Shown: piece after piece, positions 32,955 through 41,925 of the stretch
Layout of the letters: every line of letters begins with the position of its first letter
How positions within the stretch are numbered: position 1 is the first letter of the stretch
Assembly (NCBI RefSeq): GCF_034366625.1
Contig: NZ_JAXMIH010000007.1
Location: 62,001-126,000, forward strand
Reading direction: 5' to 3'
Length of the DNA stretch: 64,000 bases
Source: Prosthecobacter sp.
Lineage (GTDB): Bacteria > Verrucomicrobiota > Verrucomicrobiia > Verrucomicrobiales > Verrucomicrobiaceae
Position numbers and translations under genes: made by a program
Notes under the pieces: generated by a model
The model's input: only the letters and a program-made list of their open reading frames with translations
The model's database searches: none
What the model was told of the DNA's origin: nothing

Positions 32955-35666
32955 TCACTCGGCGGCTTGATTGACGCGCATCTTTTGAAACGGCACGCTT
33001 TCACAAACAGCGAGGATGATGTCCTGGAAGCGATTGCCGGAGGCCTTCGCCTTGCGCAGAATCTCTTCAACCGTTGGTTTGTCCGAGTATTCGACACCGC
33101 GGCCCAAGGCATAGGTCAGGAGGTTCTCCGCGAGGTTTTTGACAAACTGGTCACCCATGTCTCGCACGAGGATGGTGCGCAGATCGGTGAGGTTTTGGAA
33201 GGTCTGGCCACGCACGAGGCTGCCGGAGGCATCAATGGGCTGGTTCTTCTCCTGATCACGCCAGCGGCCGATGGCGTCGTAGTTTTCAAACGCGAATCCC
33301 ATGGGATCGAGGAAGGCGTGGCATCCAGCACAGGAGGCGTTGTTGCGATGCTCGGCGAACTGCTGGCGCAGTGTGAGATTGGAGCGGCGGGCCTGTTGTT
33401 CATCCAGCGGTGGCACGCCGCCCGGAGCAGGCGGCGGCGGGGTGCCGAGGATGTTTTCGAGCAGATACTTGCCGCGCTTCACCGGCGAGGTGCGCGTGGG
33501 GTTGGAGGTGAGCGTGAGGATGCTGCCCTGCGTGAGGATGCCGCCGCGTGGCGTGCCTTGCAGCGAGACTTTTTGGTATTTGTCTCCTTTGACGCCATCG
33601 ATGCCGTAGTAGCGGGCGAGTTTGTCATTCAAGAAGGTGTAGTCGGCATTCAGGAACTCAATCACGCTGCGATTCTCACGCAGGATGTGATCGACGAATG
33701 TTTGTGACTCCTTTTTCATCGCATAGGCGATGCCGCCTTTCCAATCTGGGAAGGCACGTTCGCTGGGGGAGGCGAGATCGATGTCGCGGAGTTGCAGCCA
33801 CTGGCCGGCGAAGTCCTCAGTAAGGCTCCAGGCGCGATAGTCGCCAATCATGCGCTTCACTTCGGCGGCAAGGTTTTTGCGCAGTTCGCCTTTGGCCGCG
33901 AGTTGCATGAGCTTGTCATCGGGTGGGGCCGACCAGAGGAAAAATGAGAGCCTCGAAGCGAGACTGTATTCATCAATCAAGGCGATGCCGTTTTGCGCAT
34001 CGCCCACAGGCTGGGGTGAGCCGCGATAGAGAAAGGCGGGAGAAACCAGCATGCCGCGCAGCACATAGCCGAGTGATTCCATCGGCTGGAGGCCTTCCTT
34101 GATGCCTAGATCGACGAGGCCACGCCACTTTGCCTTCTCATCCTCACGCAAAGGACGGCGGAAGAGGCGCTGACCGAGTTTGTCGATCAAGGGGTGAGCA
34201 TCCGTCGCGGCGATGCCCGCAGGCTGATCGACCGGACCTTCAACTGTGAACTGGTGCAGCCAGAAATTGCGGTCCTGCTGCGTTTTTTCGTCATAGAAAT
34301 CGTTCAGGAACCACACCTGAATCTCGTGTTTGCCAGCGGGTAGATCGACTTCTGCTTTGAACCACTGGGGAGCCTGATTCTTGGCGGTGATGGAGAATGA
34401 GCCTGCGTTTTTTCCAGCGAGTCGCACGTCAAACTTCGCCGGTTCGCTTCCTGCCTGCTGAGCGCCAGCTTTGACAATGAGGCGATATTTGCCCGGCTTC
34501 TCGATAGTGAGGGGATGCTTCACATATCCGCTGCTGGCGAGTTGAATGGCACCGGTGTCACGATGGGAGTCACCTTCGCCACGCTCGAAGTCCTCTCCGC
34601 TCAGCTTCATGGCGGGCAGACCGGCGGGTTTGCCATCCAGCAGCCATTGCATGAGGCGTGAACCACGCGGTGGGAGCAGACCGTCGGGGCCTTCGATCTC
34701 GATTTTGTCGAGGGCGAGGTTGCGGTCGCGTTTTTCAGGATCGGGATTCTGTGGATCGCTGAAATCATTCAAAAACCGTACCACGACTTTGTGTTCACCG
34801 CCTTTAAGCGGGACTTCCTGGCGGATCGTCTGCCACGGGCCTTTTTCGCCGTGGTAACGGGCGGTCACGTCGAAAGTGCCGAGTTCCTTGTCATCCACAC
34901 GCAGCGCCACTTTGGCCGCATCAGGCCCGGCCTGCGTGGCGGAGACGCTAAACTTTAACTCATAGGTGCCGCTGGCGGGCACGGTGAATTTGGTGGCGGC
35001 ATCCGCATTGCTGTGAAACCAGCGGATGCCCTCCCACTCCTTCGTTTCGCCCTTCTGGTTCCAGAACTTTTTCGCTCCCAGCTCGAGATCGACGCGTTCG
35101 ACATCGGAGGTGTCCATGGCCTTTTCAGCCACGGCTTTGGCGGCGCGGATGTATTTCTCCATCAGCATCGGTGAGATGGTGAGGACGTCGCCGATGTTAT
35201 CGTAGCCGTAACCCGTGTCGTCGGGTGGGAATTCATTCGCCGGGCGCATGTCCACCATGAGCGCGTCACGGATGGTGTTGTTGTATTCCGTGCGGTTGAG
35301 ACGGCGATAGGTGATGTGGCCGGGATCAATCTTCTGTGGATCAAACCAGAACACAGTGCTGTCGATCCAGGCGACGATCTCATCGCGCTCTGGGAGCGAG
35401 GGTTTGTCCTTTTTCTCCGGCGGCATCACATGCGTGACGAGCTGTTGGCGTGTGTGGTCCCACAGCACCTTGTCAGAGATCAGCTTGGAATATTCGGGGT
35501 ATTCGTCCAAAGCGAAGTCGCCTTTGTCCGAACCGTCGCCGTGGCAGTCGTAGCAGAATTTTTGCAGCAGCGGCAGGATGCGCTGGTTGTAGGCTTCCTG
35601 ACCGCGTTCAGCGGCGGTGAGCAGGGACGGCAGGGCGATGCACGCGAATGTGAGGCGTCGGAGCAT
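32955..35666 (-). CDS. Secreted PSCyt1-DUF1587-DUF1592-DUF1588-DUF1585 protein with two carbohydrate-binding-like inserts
   Basis: 903 residues from the ATG at 35666 (MLRRLTFACIALPSLLTAAE, signal peptide); the frame stays open much further upstream but that part is non-coding and antisense to the FKBP gene. CYDCH at 38-42 is a c-type heme motif, and a second CAGCH occurs near residue 775. Domains in order: cytochrome-like, DUF1587 (about 118-180), two similar beta-sandwich modules (about 212-326 and 362-477, each ending RFLNDF or WFLNDF then a VEGP/IEGP turn), DUF1595, DUF1592, DUF1588, DUF1585. Large families of these proteins in this phylum are linked to degradation of complex polysaccharides, but no activity is proven. 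Confidence 0.85.
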   Translation of the reverse strand: MLRRLTFACIALPSLLTAAERGQEAYNQRILPLLQKFCYDCHGDGSDKGDFALDEYPEYSKLISDKVLWDHTRQQLVTHVMPPEKKDKPSLPERDEIVAWIDSTVFWFDPQKIDPGHITYRRLNRTEYNNTIRDALMVDMRPANEFPPDDTGYGYDNIGDVLTISPMLMEKYIRAAKAVAEKAMDTSDVERVDLELGAKKFWNQKGETKEWEGIRWFHSNADAATKFTVPASGTYELKFSVSATQAGPDAAKVALRVDDKELGTFDVTARYHGEKGPWQTIRQEVPLKGGEHKVVVRFLNDFSDPQNPDPEKRDRNLALDKIEIEGPDGLLPPRGSRLMQWLLDGKPAGLPAMKLSGEDFERGEGDSHRDTGAIQLASSGYVKHPLTIEKPGKYRLIVKAGAQQAGSEPAKFDVRLAGKNAGSFSITAKNQAPQWFKAEVDLPAGKHEIQVWFLNDFYDEKTQQDRNFWLHQFTVEGPVDQPAGIAATDAHPLIDKLGQRLFRRPLREDEKAKWRGLVDLGIKEGLQPMESLGYVLRGMLVSPAFLYRGSPQPVGDAQNGIALIDEYSLASRLSFFLWSAPPDDKLMQLAAKGELRKNLAAEVKRMIGDYRAWSLTEDFAGQWLQLRDIDLASPSERAFPDWKGGIAYAMKKESQTFVDHILRENRSVIEFLNADYTFLNDKLARYYGIDGVKGDKYQKVSLQGTPRGGILTQGSILTLTSNPTRTSPVKRGKYLLENILGTPPPPAPGGVPPLDEQQARRSNLTLRQQFAEHRNNASCAGCHAFLDPMGFAFENYDAIGRWRDQEKNQPIDASGSLVRGQTFQNLTDLRTILVRDMGDQFVKNLAENLLTYALGRGVEYSDKPTVEEILRKAKASGNRFQDIILAVCESVPFQKMRVNQAAE

Positions 35667-35807
35667 GAAAAAGCAGGTTTTGGGGGCTTGAAAGGTTACG
35701 TCTGGAAAGTGGCCCGGATTTCGCCGAATCCAACGGCGCATTGTGCGGGATTTGCGGTTGCAACGGTGCGGTCCCGCAGGAAGAACACAGGCCCAACTTC
35801 TCATCGC

Positions 35808-36212
35808 ATGTCCCAATCTGCTCTCGAACTCGGCAAAGCCTTCCTCACTGAAAACGCCCGCAAACCGGGCATCACCACCACCGCCAGCGGCCTGCAATAT
35901 GAGGTTTTGCACGAAGGCACCGGCCCAAGCCCGAAGGCGAAGGACACCGTGGTGGTGAATTATCGCGGCACTTTGCTCAATGGCGTGGAGTTTGACAGCT
36001 CCTATCTCGCGGGGCGCGAACCGGCGGAGTTTCCGCTGAAGCGTGTGATCAAAGGCTGGACCGAGGGACTGCAGCTCATGCAGGAAGGAGCAAAATTCCG
36101 CTTCTTCATCCCGGCAGAGCTTGCGTATGGCAAGCGCGGCGCTGGGATCGACATCGGCCCGAATGAGACGCTCATCTTTGAGGTGGAACTGCTGAAAGTC
36201 TGGGAGGACTAG
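35808..36212 (+). CDS. FKBP-type peptidyl-prolyl cis-trans isomerase
   Basis: 134 residues from the ATG at 35808; the frame is open upstream but that stretch lies over the DUF1592 gene on the other strand. ASGLQYEVLHEGTG, VVVNYRGTLLNGVEFDSS, VIKGWTEGLQLM and ELAYGKRGAG-x-IGPNETLIFEVELL are the full FKBP domain. No signal peptide, and a short N-terminal helix like that of FkpA/FklB proteins. It speeds proline isomerisation during folding. It is divergent from the DUF1592 gene across 141 bases, and 19 bases upstream of an SDR gene. Confidence 0.92.
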   Translation: MSQSALELGKAFLTENARKPGITTTASGLQYEVLHEGTGPSPKAKDTVVVNYRGTLLNGVEFDSSYLAGREPAEFPLKRVIKGWTEGLQLMQEGAKFRFFIPAELAYGKRGAGIDIGPNETLIFEVELLKVWED

Positions 36213-36231
36213 GCACGATTGCTCTGCCCTC

Positions 36232-36984
36232 ATGAATCAAATCGACCTTAAAGACAGAGTTGCCATCATCACCGGCGGTGCGCGTGGCATCGGCTATGCC
36301 ATCGCGGAACGACTGCTTCAATCCGGCGCTCATGTCTGCCTGTGGGACATGGATGCTTCGGCGCTGGATGCTGCCAAAGGCGAACTCTCCGCTCTCGGCA
36401 AAGTTCATACCGCCACCGTGGATGTGACGAGCCTGGCATCGGTCGAAGCCGGAGCAGCTTCCACCATTGGAGCTTTTGGCAAGATCGACATCCTCGTGAA
36501 CAACGCTGGCATCGCCGGGACGAACGCGAAGACTTGGGAAACCGACCCGGCCGACTGGCAGCGTGTGATGGCGATCAATCTGAACGGTCCGTTCCATTGC
36601 TGCCATGCCGTAGTGCCGCACATGCTCAAGAACGGCTACGGCCGCATCGTGAACATCGCCTCCATCGCCGGCAAAGAAGGCAATCCGAACGCGGCGCACT
36701 ACAGCGCCTCGAAGGCGGGTGTCGTTGCTTTGACTAAGTCGCTGGGCAAAGAACTCGCGACCAGCAACATCATCGTTAATGCCGTCACGCCTGCGGTGAT
36801 CGAGACCGACATTCTGAAGCAGCTCACGCAGCAGCACATCGACTACATGCTCTCGAAGATTCCGATGAACCGCTTTGGCAAGAGGGAAGAAGCTGCGGCG
36901 CTCGTTGCGTGGCTGAGTTCCGAGGATTGCTCGTTCACCACCGGCGCGGTCTTTGATTTGTCCGGTGGCAGAGCGACCTACTGA
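36232..36984 (+). CDS. SDR family oxidoreductase (3-oxoacyl-ACP reductase-like)
   Basis: 250 residues. TGGARGIG near residues 15-22 binds the cofactor, NNAG is in ILVNNAGIAG, and Ser plus Tyr-x-x-x-Lys appear in NIASIAGKEG and AHYSASKAG. It is the classical FabG-like length, yet the context (FKBP gene upstream, DMFase-like gene downstream) gives no fatty-acid synthesis partners, so a sugar or alcohol dehydrogenase is as likely. The ending GAVFDLSGGRATY is standard. Nineteen bases separate it from the FKBP gene. Confidence 0.88.
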   Translation: MNQIDLKDRVAIITGGARGIGYAIAERLLQSGAHVCLWDMDASALDAAKGELSALGKVHTATVDVTSLASVEAGAASTIGAFGKIDILVNNAGIAGTNAKTWETDPADWQRVMAINLNGPFHCCHAVVPHMLKNGYGRIVNIASIAGKEGNPNAAHYSASKAGVVALTKSLGKELATSNIIVNAVTPAVIETDILKQLTQQHIDYMLSKIPMNRFGKREEAAALVAWLSSEDCSFTTGAVFDLSGGRATY

Positions 36985-37016
36985 TCGTTCTGGCCCCAAA
37001 GCCGCGTAATCAGGTC

Positions 37017-38435
37017 ATGTCCCTGATCACCGAAGAAAACGCGAAGCCCGGATCGAACGACTGGCAGCTCACCCGCATGCGGCTGGACAAGAACGACAGC
37101 TTTCGTTCACCTTTGATCGAAGGCTACTGCTCGCGGCAATCGGTGAGGGCAGGGGAATCGTTAGACATCTTCGTCAGCACGAAGCCGACGGCTCGATTCA
37201 AGATCGAAATCTACCGCACGGGTTACTATGGCGGCAAAGGAGCGCGTTTGATGACGGAACTCGGGCCGTTTGAGGGCAAGGAGCAGTCCGTGCCTGAGAT
37301 CGGCGAGAAGCGGCTGCGCGAGTGCCGCTGGGAGAAGACGACCTCGCTCACGATTCCGGCGGACTGGGTGAGTGGAGTGTATCTTGGCAGGCTCATGACC
37401 TTGCCCGCGTCGAAGGACGAACCGTACTGGCAGAGTTACATCGTCTTCATCGTCACCGATGACCGCAAGGCGGACATCCTGTTTCAATGCAGCGACAACA
37501 CCTGGCAGGCCTACAATCGCTGGCCGGATAATTATTCGCTCTATACCGATCCGAAGGGCAATCAGGGGCCGTGGTCGGATGTGAGTTTCGACCGGCCGTA
37601 TGCGAAGTATGCGCAGATCTATGAGAACCCGCAGTCCGTGGGCAGCGGCGAGTGGTTGTGCTTCGAATTTCCCGCCGCCTACTGGCTGGAGAAGGAAGGC
37701 TACGACGTGACCTACTGCTCCAACGCCGACATGATCACGCCGGATCACGGTTTGAAGTGCAAAGCCTTCATCAGCATCGGCCACGACGAGTATTGGGACA
37801 TCCGCCAGTATCAAAGCGTGGAGAAGATGCGCGATGCGGGTGTGAACCTGCTCTTTCTCTCCGGGAATTCCGTCTGCTGGGTCACGCCGTTTTCACCCAA
37901 CGCCGCTGGCGAGCCGAATCGCCGCATCTTCCGCGGCGGCCCCTATGGCGGTGACTACAAGTATGCCGTGGATCGTGAGAAGGATCACGGACCGTATCCG
38001 CATCGCGGCCCGGATGAGGGTTATCTCATGGGCGTGCGCAACATCGACCCCGTGAACGGCGGCGGCGACTGGATTTGCACGAAGCCCGAGCATTGGATCT
38101 TTGAAGGCACAGGTATGAAGAAAGGCGACTCGATCCCTGGCATGATCGGTTGGGAATACCACGGCGATCCTCCCAAGGACATCCCCAGCCTGGAGATCGT
38201 GGCAGGCGGCACCGCCTTCCAAGGCGGACGCAATCCGCAGCAGTGGCAGGCGGTCATCTTCGACGGCCCAAAGAACAACTTCATCTTCAACGCCTCCACC
38301 ATCTGGTGGGCGCAGGGTTTGAGCAAACCGCCGGGCCACATGCCGGTGTGGAGCCACTACTCACGCCCGCATGGCACGGACGAGCGCGTGCAGCGCATCA
38401 CGGCAAATCTGCTGAAGCGGGCGATCAAAGCGTAG
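37017..38435 (+). CDS. N,N-dimethylformamidase beta-subunit-like protein
   Basis: 472 residues, no signal peptide. An N-terminal beta domain (EGYCSRQSVRAGESLDIFVS and IEIYRTGYYGGKGARL) precedes the large DMFase-like region with FQCSDNTWQAYNRWPDNYSLY, ISIGHDEYWD and LLFLSGNSVCW, blocks typical of the dimethylformamidase large subunit and its many uncharacterised relatives. The small alpha subunit of true DMFase is not encoded nearby, so activity on DMF is not implied. Thirty-two bases after the SDR gene. Related proteins in other bacteria are mostly of unknown substrate. Confidence 0.78.
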   Translation: MSLITEENAKPGSNDWQLTRMRLDKNDSFRSPLIEGYCSRQSVRAGESLDIFVSTKPTARFKIEIYRTGYYGGKGARLMTELGPFEGKEQSVPEIGEKRLRECRWEKTTSLTIPADWVSGVYLGRLMTLPASKDEPYWQSYIVFIVTDDRKADILFQCSDNTWQAYNRWPDNYSLYTDPKGNQGPWSDVSFDRPYAKYAQIYENPQSVGSGEWLCFEFPAAYWLEKEGYDVTYCSNADMITPDHGLKCKAFISIGHDEYWDIRQYQSVEKMRDAGVNLLFLSGNSVCWVTPFSPNAAGEPNRRIFRGGPYGGDYKYAVDREKDHGPYPHRGPDEGYLMGVRNIDPVNGGGDWICTKPEHWIFEGTGMKKGDSIPGMIGWEYHGDPPKDIPSLEIVAGGTAFQGGRNPQQWQAVIFDGPKNNFIFNASTIWWAQGLSKPPGHMPVWSHYSRPHGTDERVQRITANLLKRAIKA

Positions 38436-38486
38436 ATCGAGTTTTCCAACTCGATCCTCCGACCGAACTGGAAAGTTCGGTTTACG
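38431..38486. repeat. Palindromic repeat between convergent genes
   Basis: Left arm 38431-38456 and right arm 38461-38486 are largely complementary over 26 bases and begin CGTA; each arm also holds its own small hairpin (CGAGTTTTCCAACTCG and CGAACTGGAAAGTTCG). It overlaps the stop codons of both the DMFase-like gene (38435) and the DUF1501 gene (38482, minus). Design matches the GTAG-type elements elsewhere. Possible bidirectional terminator. Confidence 0.65.
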
Positions 38487-39831
38487 CGAGGATGTCCTTC
38501 GCCACCTCACCATGCACGTCGGTGAGGCGGAAATTGCGTCCCGCATACCGATACGTCAGCCGCTCGTGATTGATGCCTAGGAGGTGAAGCACTGTGGCAT
38601 GCAAATCATGCGTGGTGATGATGCCGGTTTCGGCGGTATCGCCCATGGCGTTAGTGCTGCCATAAGTAAAACCGCCTTTCACGCCGCCGCCGGCCATCCA
38701 CATGGTGTAGCCGCCGCCGTTGTGACCGCGGCCGTTGTAGGGTTCGTTGTCGTAACCGCTGCCGCGGCCGAATTCGCCGCCCCAAATGATGAGCGTGTCC
38801 TTGAGCATGTCGCGCTGCTTCAGATCGGCGATGAGACCGGCGATGGGTTTGTCGATGCTGGTGGCCTGACGAGTGATGCCCTCGCGAAGCTGCTGGTGAT
38901 GGTCCCAGCCGGTGCTGGTAAGCTGGATGAAGCGCACGCCTTTCTCGGCCATGCGGCGGGCCATGAGGCATTGGGTGCCGAAGCGCTCGGTTTCGCCATC
39001 ATCGAGGCCGTACATGTCGCGGATGTGCTGGGGTTCTTGGTCGAGATCCAGCACGGCAGGCACGCTGGTCTGCATTTTGTAGGCGAGTTCGTAGCTCTGG
39101 ATGACACCTTCGAGTTCCGGGTTGCCCGGATCGCCCGAGAGTAGCCTGCGATTGGCTTTTTGGATGAATTCGATCTGCTTCCGCTGTTGCGCGTCGCTGA
39201 GGCGGCCATTCGAGAGATCGGGAACGCCGCCACCGCCGCTGCTGAGACGCGTGCCTTGAAAGCTGGCGGGCAGGAAGGCCGAGCCGTAGTTCATCGCACC
39301 GCCGGTGTCGGCCACGGGATTGATGGTGACAAAGCCGGGCAGATCCTCCGCTTCGGTGCCGAGGCCATAGACGATCCACGCGCCCATTGAGGGCCGCACA
39401 AACGTCTCGCTGCCGATGTGCAGCGCCACGGTGGCCATCTGATGCGCGTTGGTGCGTGTCTGCATGCCGTTGAGCAGGCAGAGGTCGTCCGCGTGTTTTG
39501 AAAGCTCGGGGAAGGCTTCGGAAATCATGATTCCGCTCTTGCCGCGCGGTTTGAACTCAAACGCCGAGCCCATGTACTTCTGAATCTTCTGCTCCTCGGC
39601 TTTCGCGAGTTCCGGTTTGTAATCAAACGTGTCCAGATGGCTCGGCCCGCCCTGCATGAACATGAAGATCACCCGCTTCGCCTTCGGCGCGAAGTGCGGT
39701 GGCTTCGGTGCAAGAGGATTGATCGTCTTCGGCGGCGCGGCGGCATTCGCCCACTGCTGATGCAGCGCATTGAAAGCCAGCCAGCCGAAACCAGCGCTGG
39801 TGGATTGGAGGATGGAGCGGCGTGTGGTCAT
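38482..39831 (-). CDS. DUF1501 domain-containing protein (Tat-exported, sulfatase-like fold)
   Basis: 449 residues from the ATG at 39831. The N-terminus MTTRRSILQSTSAGFGWLAF is a twin-arginine signal. MFMQGGPSHLDTFDYKP, GRGSGYDNEPYNGRGHNGGGY and ITTHDLHATVLHLLGI are the hallmark blocks of DUF1501, related to alkaline-phosphatase/sulfatase folds. These proteins are nearly always paired with DUF1549/DUF1553 proteins, as here (39934-41925), and are found almost only in this superphylum. No enzymatic activity has been proven. A palindromic repeat lies in the 102-base gap to its partner. Confidence 0.9.
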   Translation of the reverse strand: MTTRRSILQSTSAGFGWLAFNALHQQWANAAAPPKTINPLAPKPPHFAPKAKRVIFMFMQGGPSHLDTFDYKPELAKAEEQKIQKYMGSAFEFKPRGKSGIMISEAFPELSKHADDLCLLNGMQTRTNAHQMATVALHIGSETFVRPSMGAWIVYGLGTEAEDLPGFVTINPVADTGGAMNYGSAFLPASFQGTRLSSGGGGVPDLSNGRLSDAQQRKQIEFIQKANRRLLSGDPGNPELEGVIQSYELAYKMQTSVPAVLDLDQEPQHIRDMYGLDDGETERFGTQCLMARRMAEKGVRFIQLTSTGWDHHQQLREGITRQATSIDKPIAGLIADLKQRDMLKDTLIIWGGEFGRGSGYDNEPYNGRGHNGGGYTMWMAGGGVKGGFTYGSTNAMGDTAETGIITTHDLHATVLHLLGINHERLTYRYAGRNFRLTDVHGEVAKDILA

Positions 39832-39849
39832 GGCAGTTGAATGGGATTC

Positions 39850-39920
39850 ACCACAGAGTTCACAGAGGAACACAGAGGTTCTGAATTCTGATCTCTGTGC
39901 TTCTCTGTGAACTCTGTGGT
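39850..39920. repeat. Palindromic repeat ACCACAGAG-type, 28-base arms
   Basis: Left arm 39850-39877 and right arm 39893-39920 pair at all but two or three positions; both ends read ACCACAGAGTTCACAGAG outward. It lies between the DUF1501 and DUF1549/DUF1553 genes. A second, related element begins at 45916 (with ACCACAGAG at the ends but a different middle). The two form a dispersed family distinct from the GTAG-type repeats. Confidence 0.75.
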
Positions 39921-39933
39921 TAAAAATGGCTGA

Positions 39934-41925
39934 TTAGAAAACATACCTGAACTCCGCTGTGCCCAGAAGGGCTTGCACGAGCGTTTGGAGGTCCAAGTCC
40001 CTCGCATCGGCGATTTCTTCGAGACTTGGTTCGCGGCCCAGAACGAGCTTGTAGGCCGTTTTGAGGTCTTTCCCGGCTCTGTCGGCGATCTCGGCGGCGA
40101 GTTCCTCGACGAGCGGGTTGTTCATGAAAAAGAGAGCCTGTGGAGCGACGGTGGTGACATCGCGCTGGCCTTTGATTTGCGTGGGGCCGGGGAAGTCGAA
40201 GGTGCTGAAGAGTTCGGGGATGTTGTCGCGGACGACGGGGAGGAAGATGGTGCGATACGGATCTTCGACGCTCAGCAGGCCGCGCGTGATGCCGTGGCGG
40301 CCTTTGCCACCCGAGCCGGCGACTTGGATGCCTTCGGGGCGGTCGAAGGTGAGTTTGCCGGCGAGTTGCAGCAAGGTGTCGCGCAGCGGTTCGAGTTCGA
40401 GGCGCTTCGGGTTCATGCGCCAGCGGAGTTTGTTGCCGGCGTCGGGATGTTCGGGGTTGCCGGTGGTGGCGAGTCGGTAGGCGCGGCTCAGCATCATCAC
40501 GCGGATCATTTTCTTCACGCTCCAGCCGTTTTCGACAAAACGAATCGCCAAATGATCGAGCAGCTCGGGATGCGTGGGATCAGCGCCGGTGTGGCCGAAG
40601 TCATCGGGCGTGCGCACGAGGCCTTCGCCGAAAAGATGCTGCCAGAGGCGGTTCACCATGACGCGGGAGGTGAGCGGATGCGTGGGCTGCGTCATCCATT
40701 GCGCGAGCTCCATGCGGCCCGATGATTTGGGTGGAATGACCGGCATCGGCGGCAGCGCGGGCATTTTCATTTTGCCACGATCCGGCGCGGATTCGCGCTC
40801 ATAGGGATCACCGCCGACGGCGAGTTCGCAGTCCTTGATCTCGCCATCAATGACGCCCATGCAGAAGTGCGGATCGTGGTCGTAGCGGATGGTTCCTTTG
40901 GGATTGCCGAGTTCGCGGAGGTCATCCATCGAGTGAATGCCCGCAGGCAGTTTCGTGGGCGGGCCGACGGGTTCATCAAGCGCAGTGGGGAGATCGACCA
41001 GCGCTTGCGGGCTCACATAACCACCGCTGACTCCATCGTTGCGGTTCGGCGTGCCGCTGAGGGTGCGGCTGCTGTAAAAGATGCCCGCCAGCGCATAGTA
41101 GTCCTTCTGGCTCACGGGCTCGGTTTTGTGATCGTGACAGCGCGCGCAGGCCAGCGTGAGGCCGAGGAAGGCGCGGGAGACGACGTCGATCTGGTCATCG
41201 ACCTGATCGAGCACGAACTGCTCGTAGTTGCCCTCCTGCACGTTCATGCTGCCGAGCGCCAACATGCCGGTGCCGACGATCTGATCGCGGCGCTGGAGCA
41301 CGGTCTTCGCAGGAATCAGATCTCCGGCGATCTGCTCGGCGACGAAGCGGTTGTAGGGTTTGTCGGCGTTGAGCGAATCAATGACCCAGTCGCGATAGCG
41401 AGCGGCATACAGAAACGGTGCGTTCCAAACGCGGCCGATGCTGTCAGCGTAACGAACGACATCGAGCCAATGCCGCGCCCAGCGCTCGCCGAAGCGCTCG
41501 GATTGGAGAAAAGCGTCCACGACTTTGGCAAAGGCGGCGTCATCAGGAGAAGGATCGCGCAGGAAGGCGTCGATCTCGGTTTGGGAAGGCGGCAGGCCGC
41601 GCAGATCGAAGGACGCTCGACGGATGAGGATGGCGCGTGGTGCATCGCCGATGGGGCGGAGGTTTTCTTTTTCAAGTCGCGCCAGGATGAAACGGTCGAG
41701 GTCGTCTTTGGGCCACGCAGCGTCTTTCGTGGAGGGAATAGGATGACGGAAGATGCGCTGGTAGGACCAGGGCGTGGGGTTTTCGTATTTCTCGGCGGCT
41801 TGGGCTGGAAAGAGGCCAAGGAGACAAAAAATCAGAAGGATGGCAGTAGAATGAGGGCAGTAGAATTTTTCAGTTTCAACCATTCTGCTGCCACCATTCT
41901 GCTGCCATTTGGATTGGGTTCTCAT
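39934..41925 (-). CDS. DUF1549/DUF1553 domain protein (PSD1-type), exported
   Basis: 663 residues from the ATG at 41925, which overlaps the upstream pectate lyase stop by ATGA; an ATG at 41883 is the other candidate. Hydrophobic signal segment STAILLIFCLLGLFPAQA. DUF1549 is recognised by LDRFILARLEKENL, RRASFDLRGLPPS, ERWARHWLDVVRYADS and CARCHDHK (a c-type heme-like CxxCH); DUF1553 follows with HPLTSRVMVNRLWQHLFGEGLVRTPDDFG and LELEPLRDTLL. Role in polysaccharide use is inferred from its pectate lyase and DUF1501 neighbours. Its N-terminus is encoded within a palindromic repeat (41840-41908). Confidence 0.87.
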   Translation of the reverse strand: MRTQSKWQQNGGSRMVETEKFYCPHSTAILLIFCLLGLFPAQAAEKYENPTPWSYQRIFRHPIPSTKDAAWPKDDLDRFILARLEKENLRPIGDAPRAILIRRASFDLRGLPPSQTEIDAFLRDPSPDDAAFAKVVDAFLQSERFGERWARHWLDVVRYADSIGRVWNAPFLYAARYRDWVIDSLNADKPYNRFVAEQIAGDLIPAKTVLQRRDQIVGTGMLALGSMNVQEGNYEQFVLDQVDDQIDVVSRAFLGLTLACARCHDHKTEPVSQKDYYALAGIFYSSRTLSGTPNRNDGVSGGYVSPQALVDLPTALDEPVGPPTKLPAGIHSMDDLRELGNPKGTIRYDHDPHFCMGVIDGEIKDCELAVGGDPYERESAPDRGKMKMPALPPMPVIPPKSSGRMELAQWMTQPTHPLTSRVMVNRLWQHLFGEGLVRTPDDFGHTGADPTHPELLDHLAIRFVENGWSVKKMIRVMMLSRAYRLATTGNPEHPDAGNKLRWRMNPKRLELEPLRDTLLQLAGKLTFDRPEGIQVAGSGGKGRHGITRGLLSVEDPYRTIFLPVVRDNIPELFSTFDFPGPTQIKGQRDVTTVAPQALFFMNNPLVEELAAEIADRAGKDLKTAYKLVLGREPSLEEIADARDLDLQTLVQALLGTAEFRYVF
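41840..41908. repeat. Palindromic repeat inside the 5' coding end of the DUF1549 gene
   Basis: Left arm 41840-41870 and right arm 41878-41908 (loop 7) are complementary at about 25 of 31 positions. Each arm contains two tandem copies of a unit like GGCAGCAGAATGGT. It covers the codons for roughly residues 6-28 of the DUF1549 protein as started at 41925, so the N-terminal part of the signal peptide is repeat-derived. Confidence 0.65.

Noticed and set aside
35667-36233. Upstream extension of the DUF1592 protein to an ATG at 36233
   Set aside because: It would run antisense through the FKBP gene, and a signal peptide begins at the ATG at 35666.
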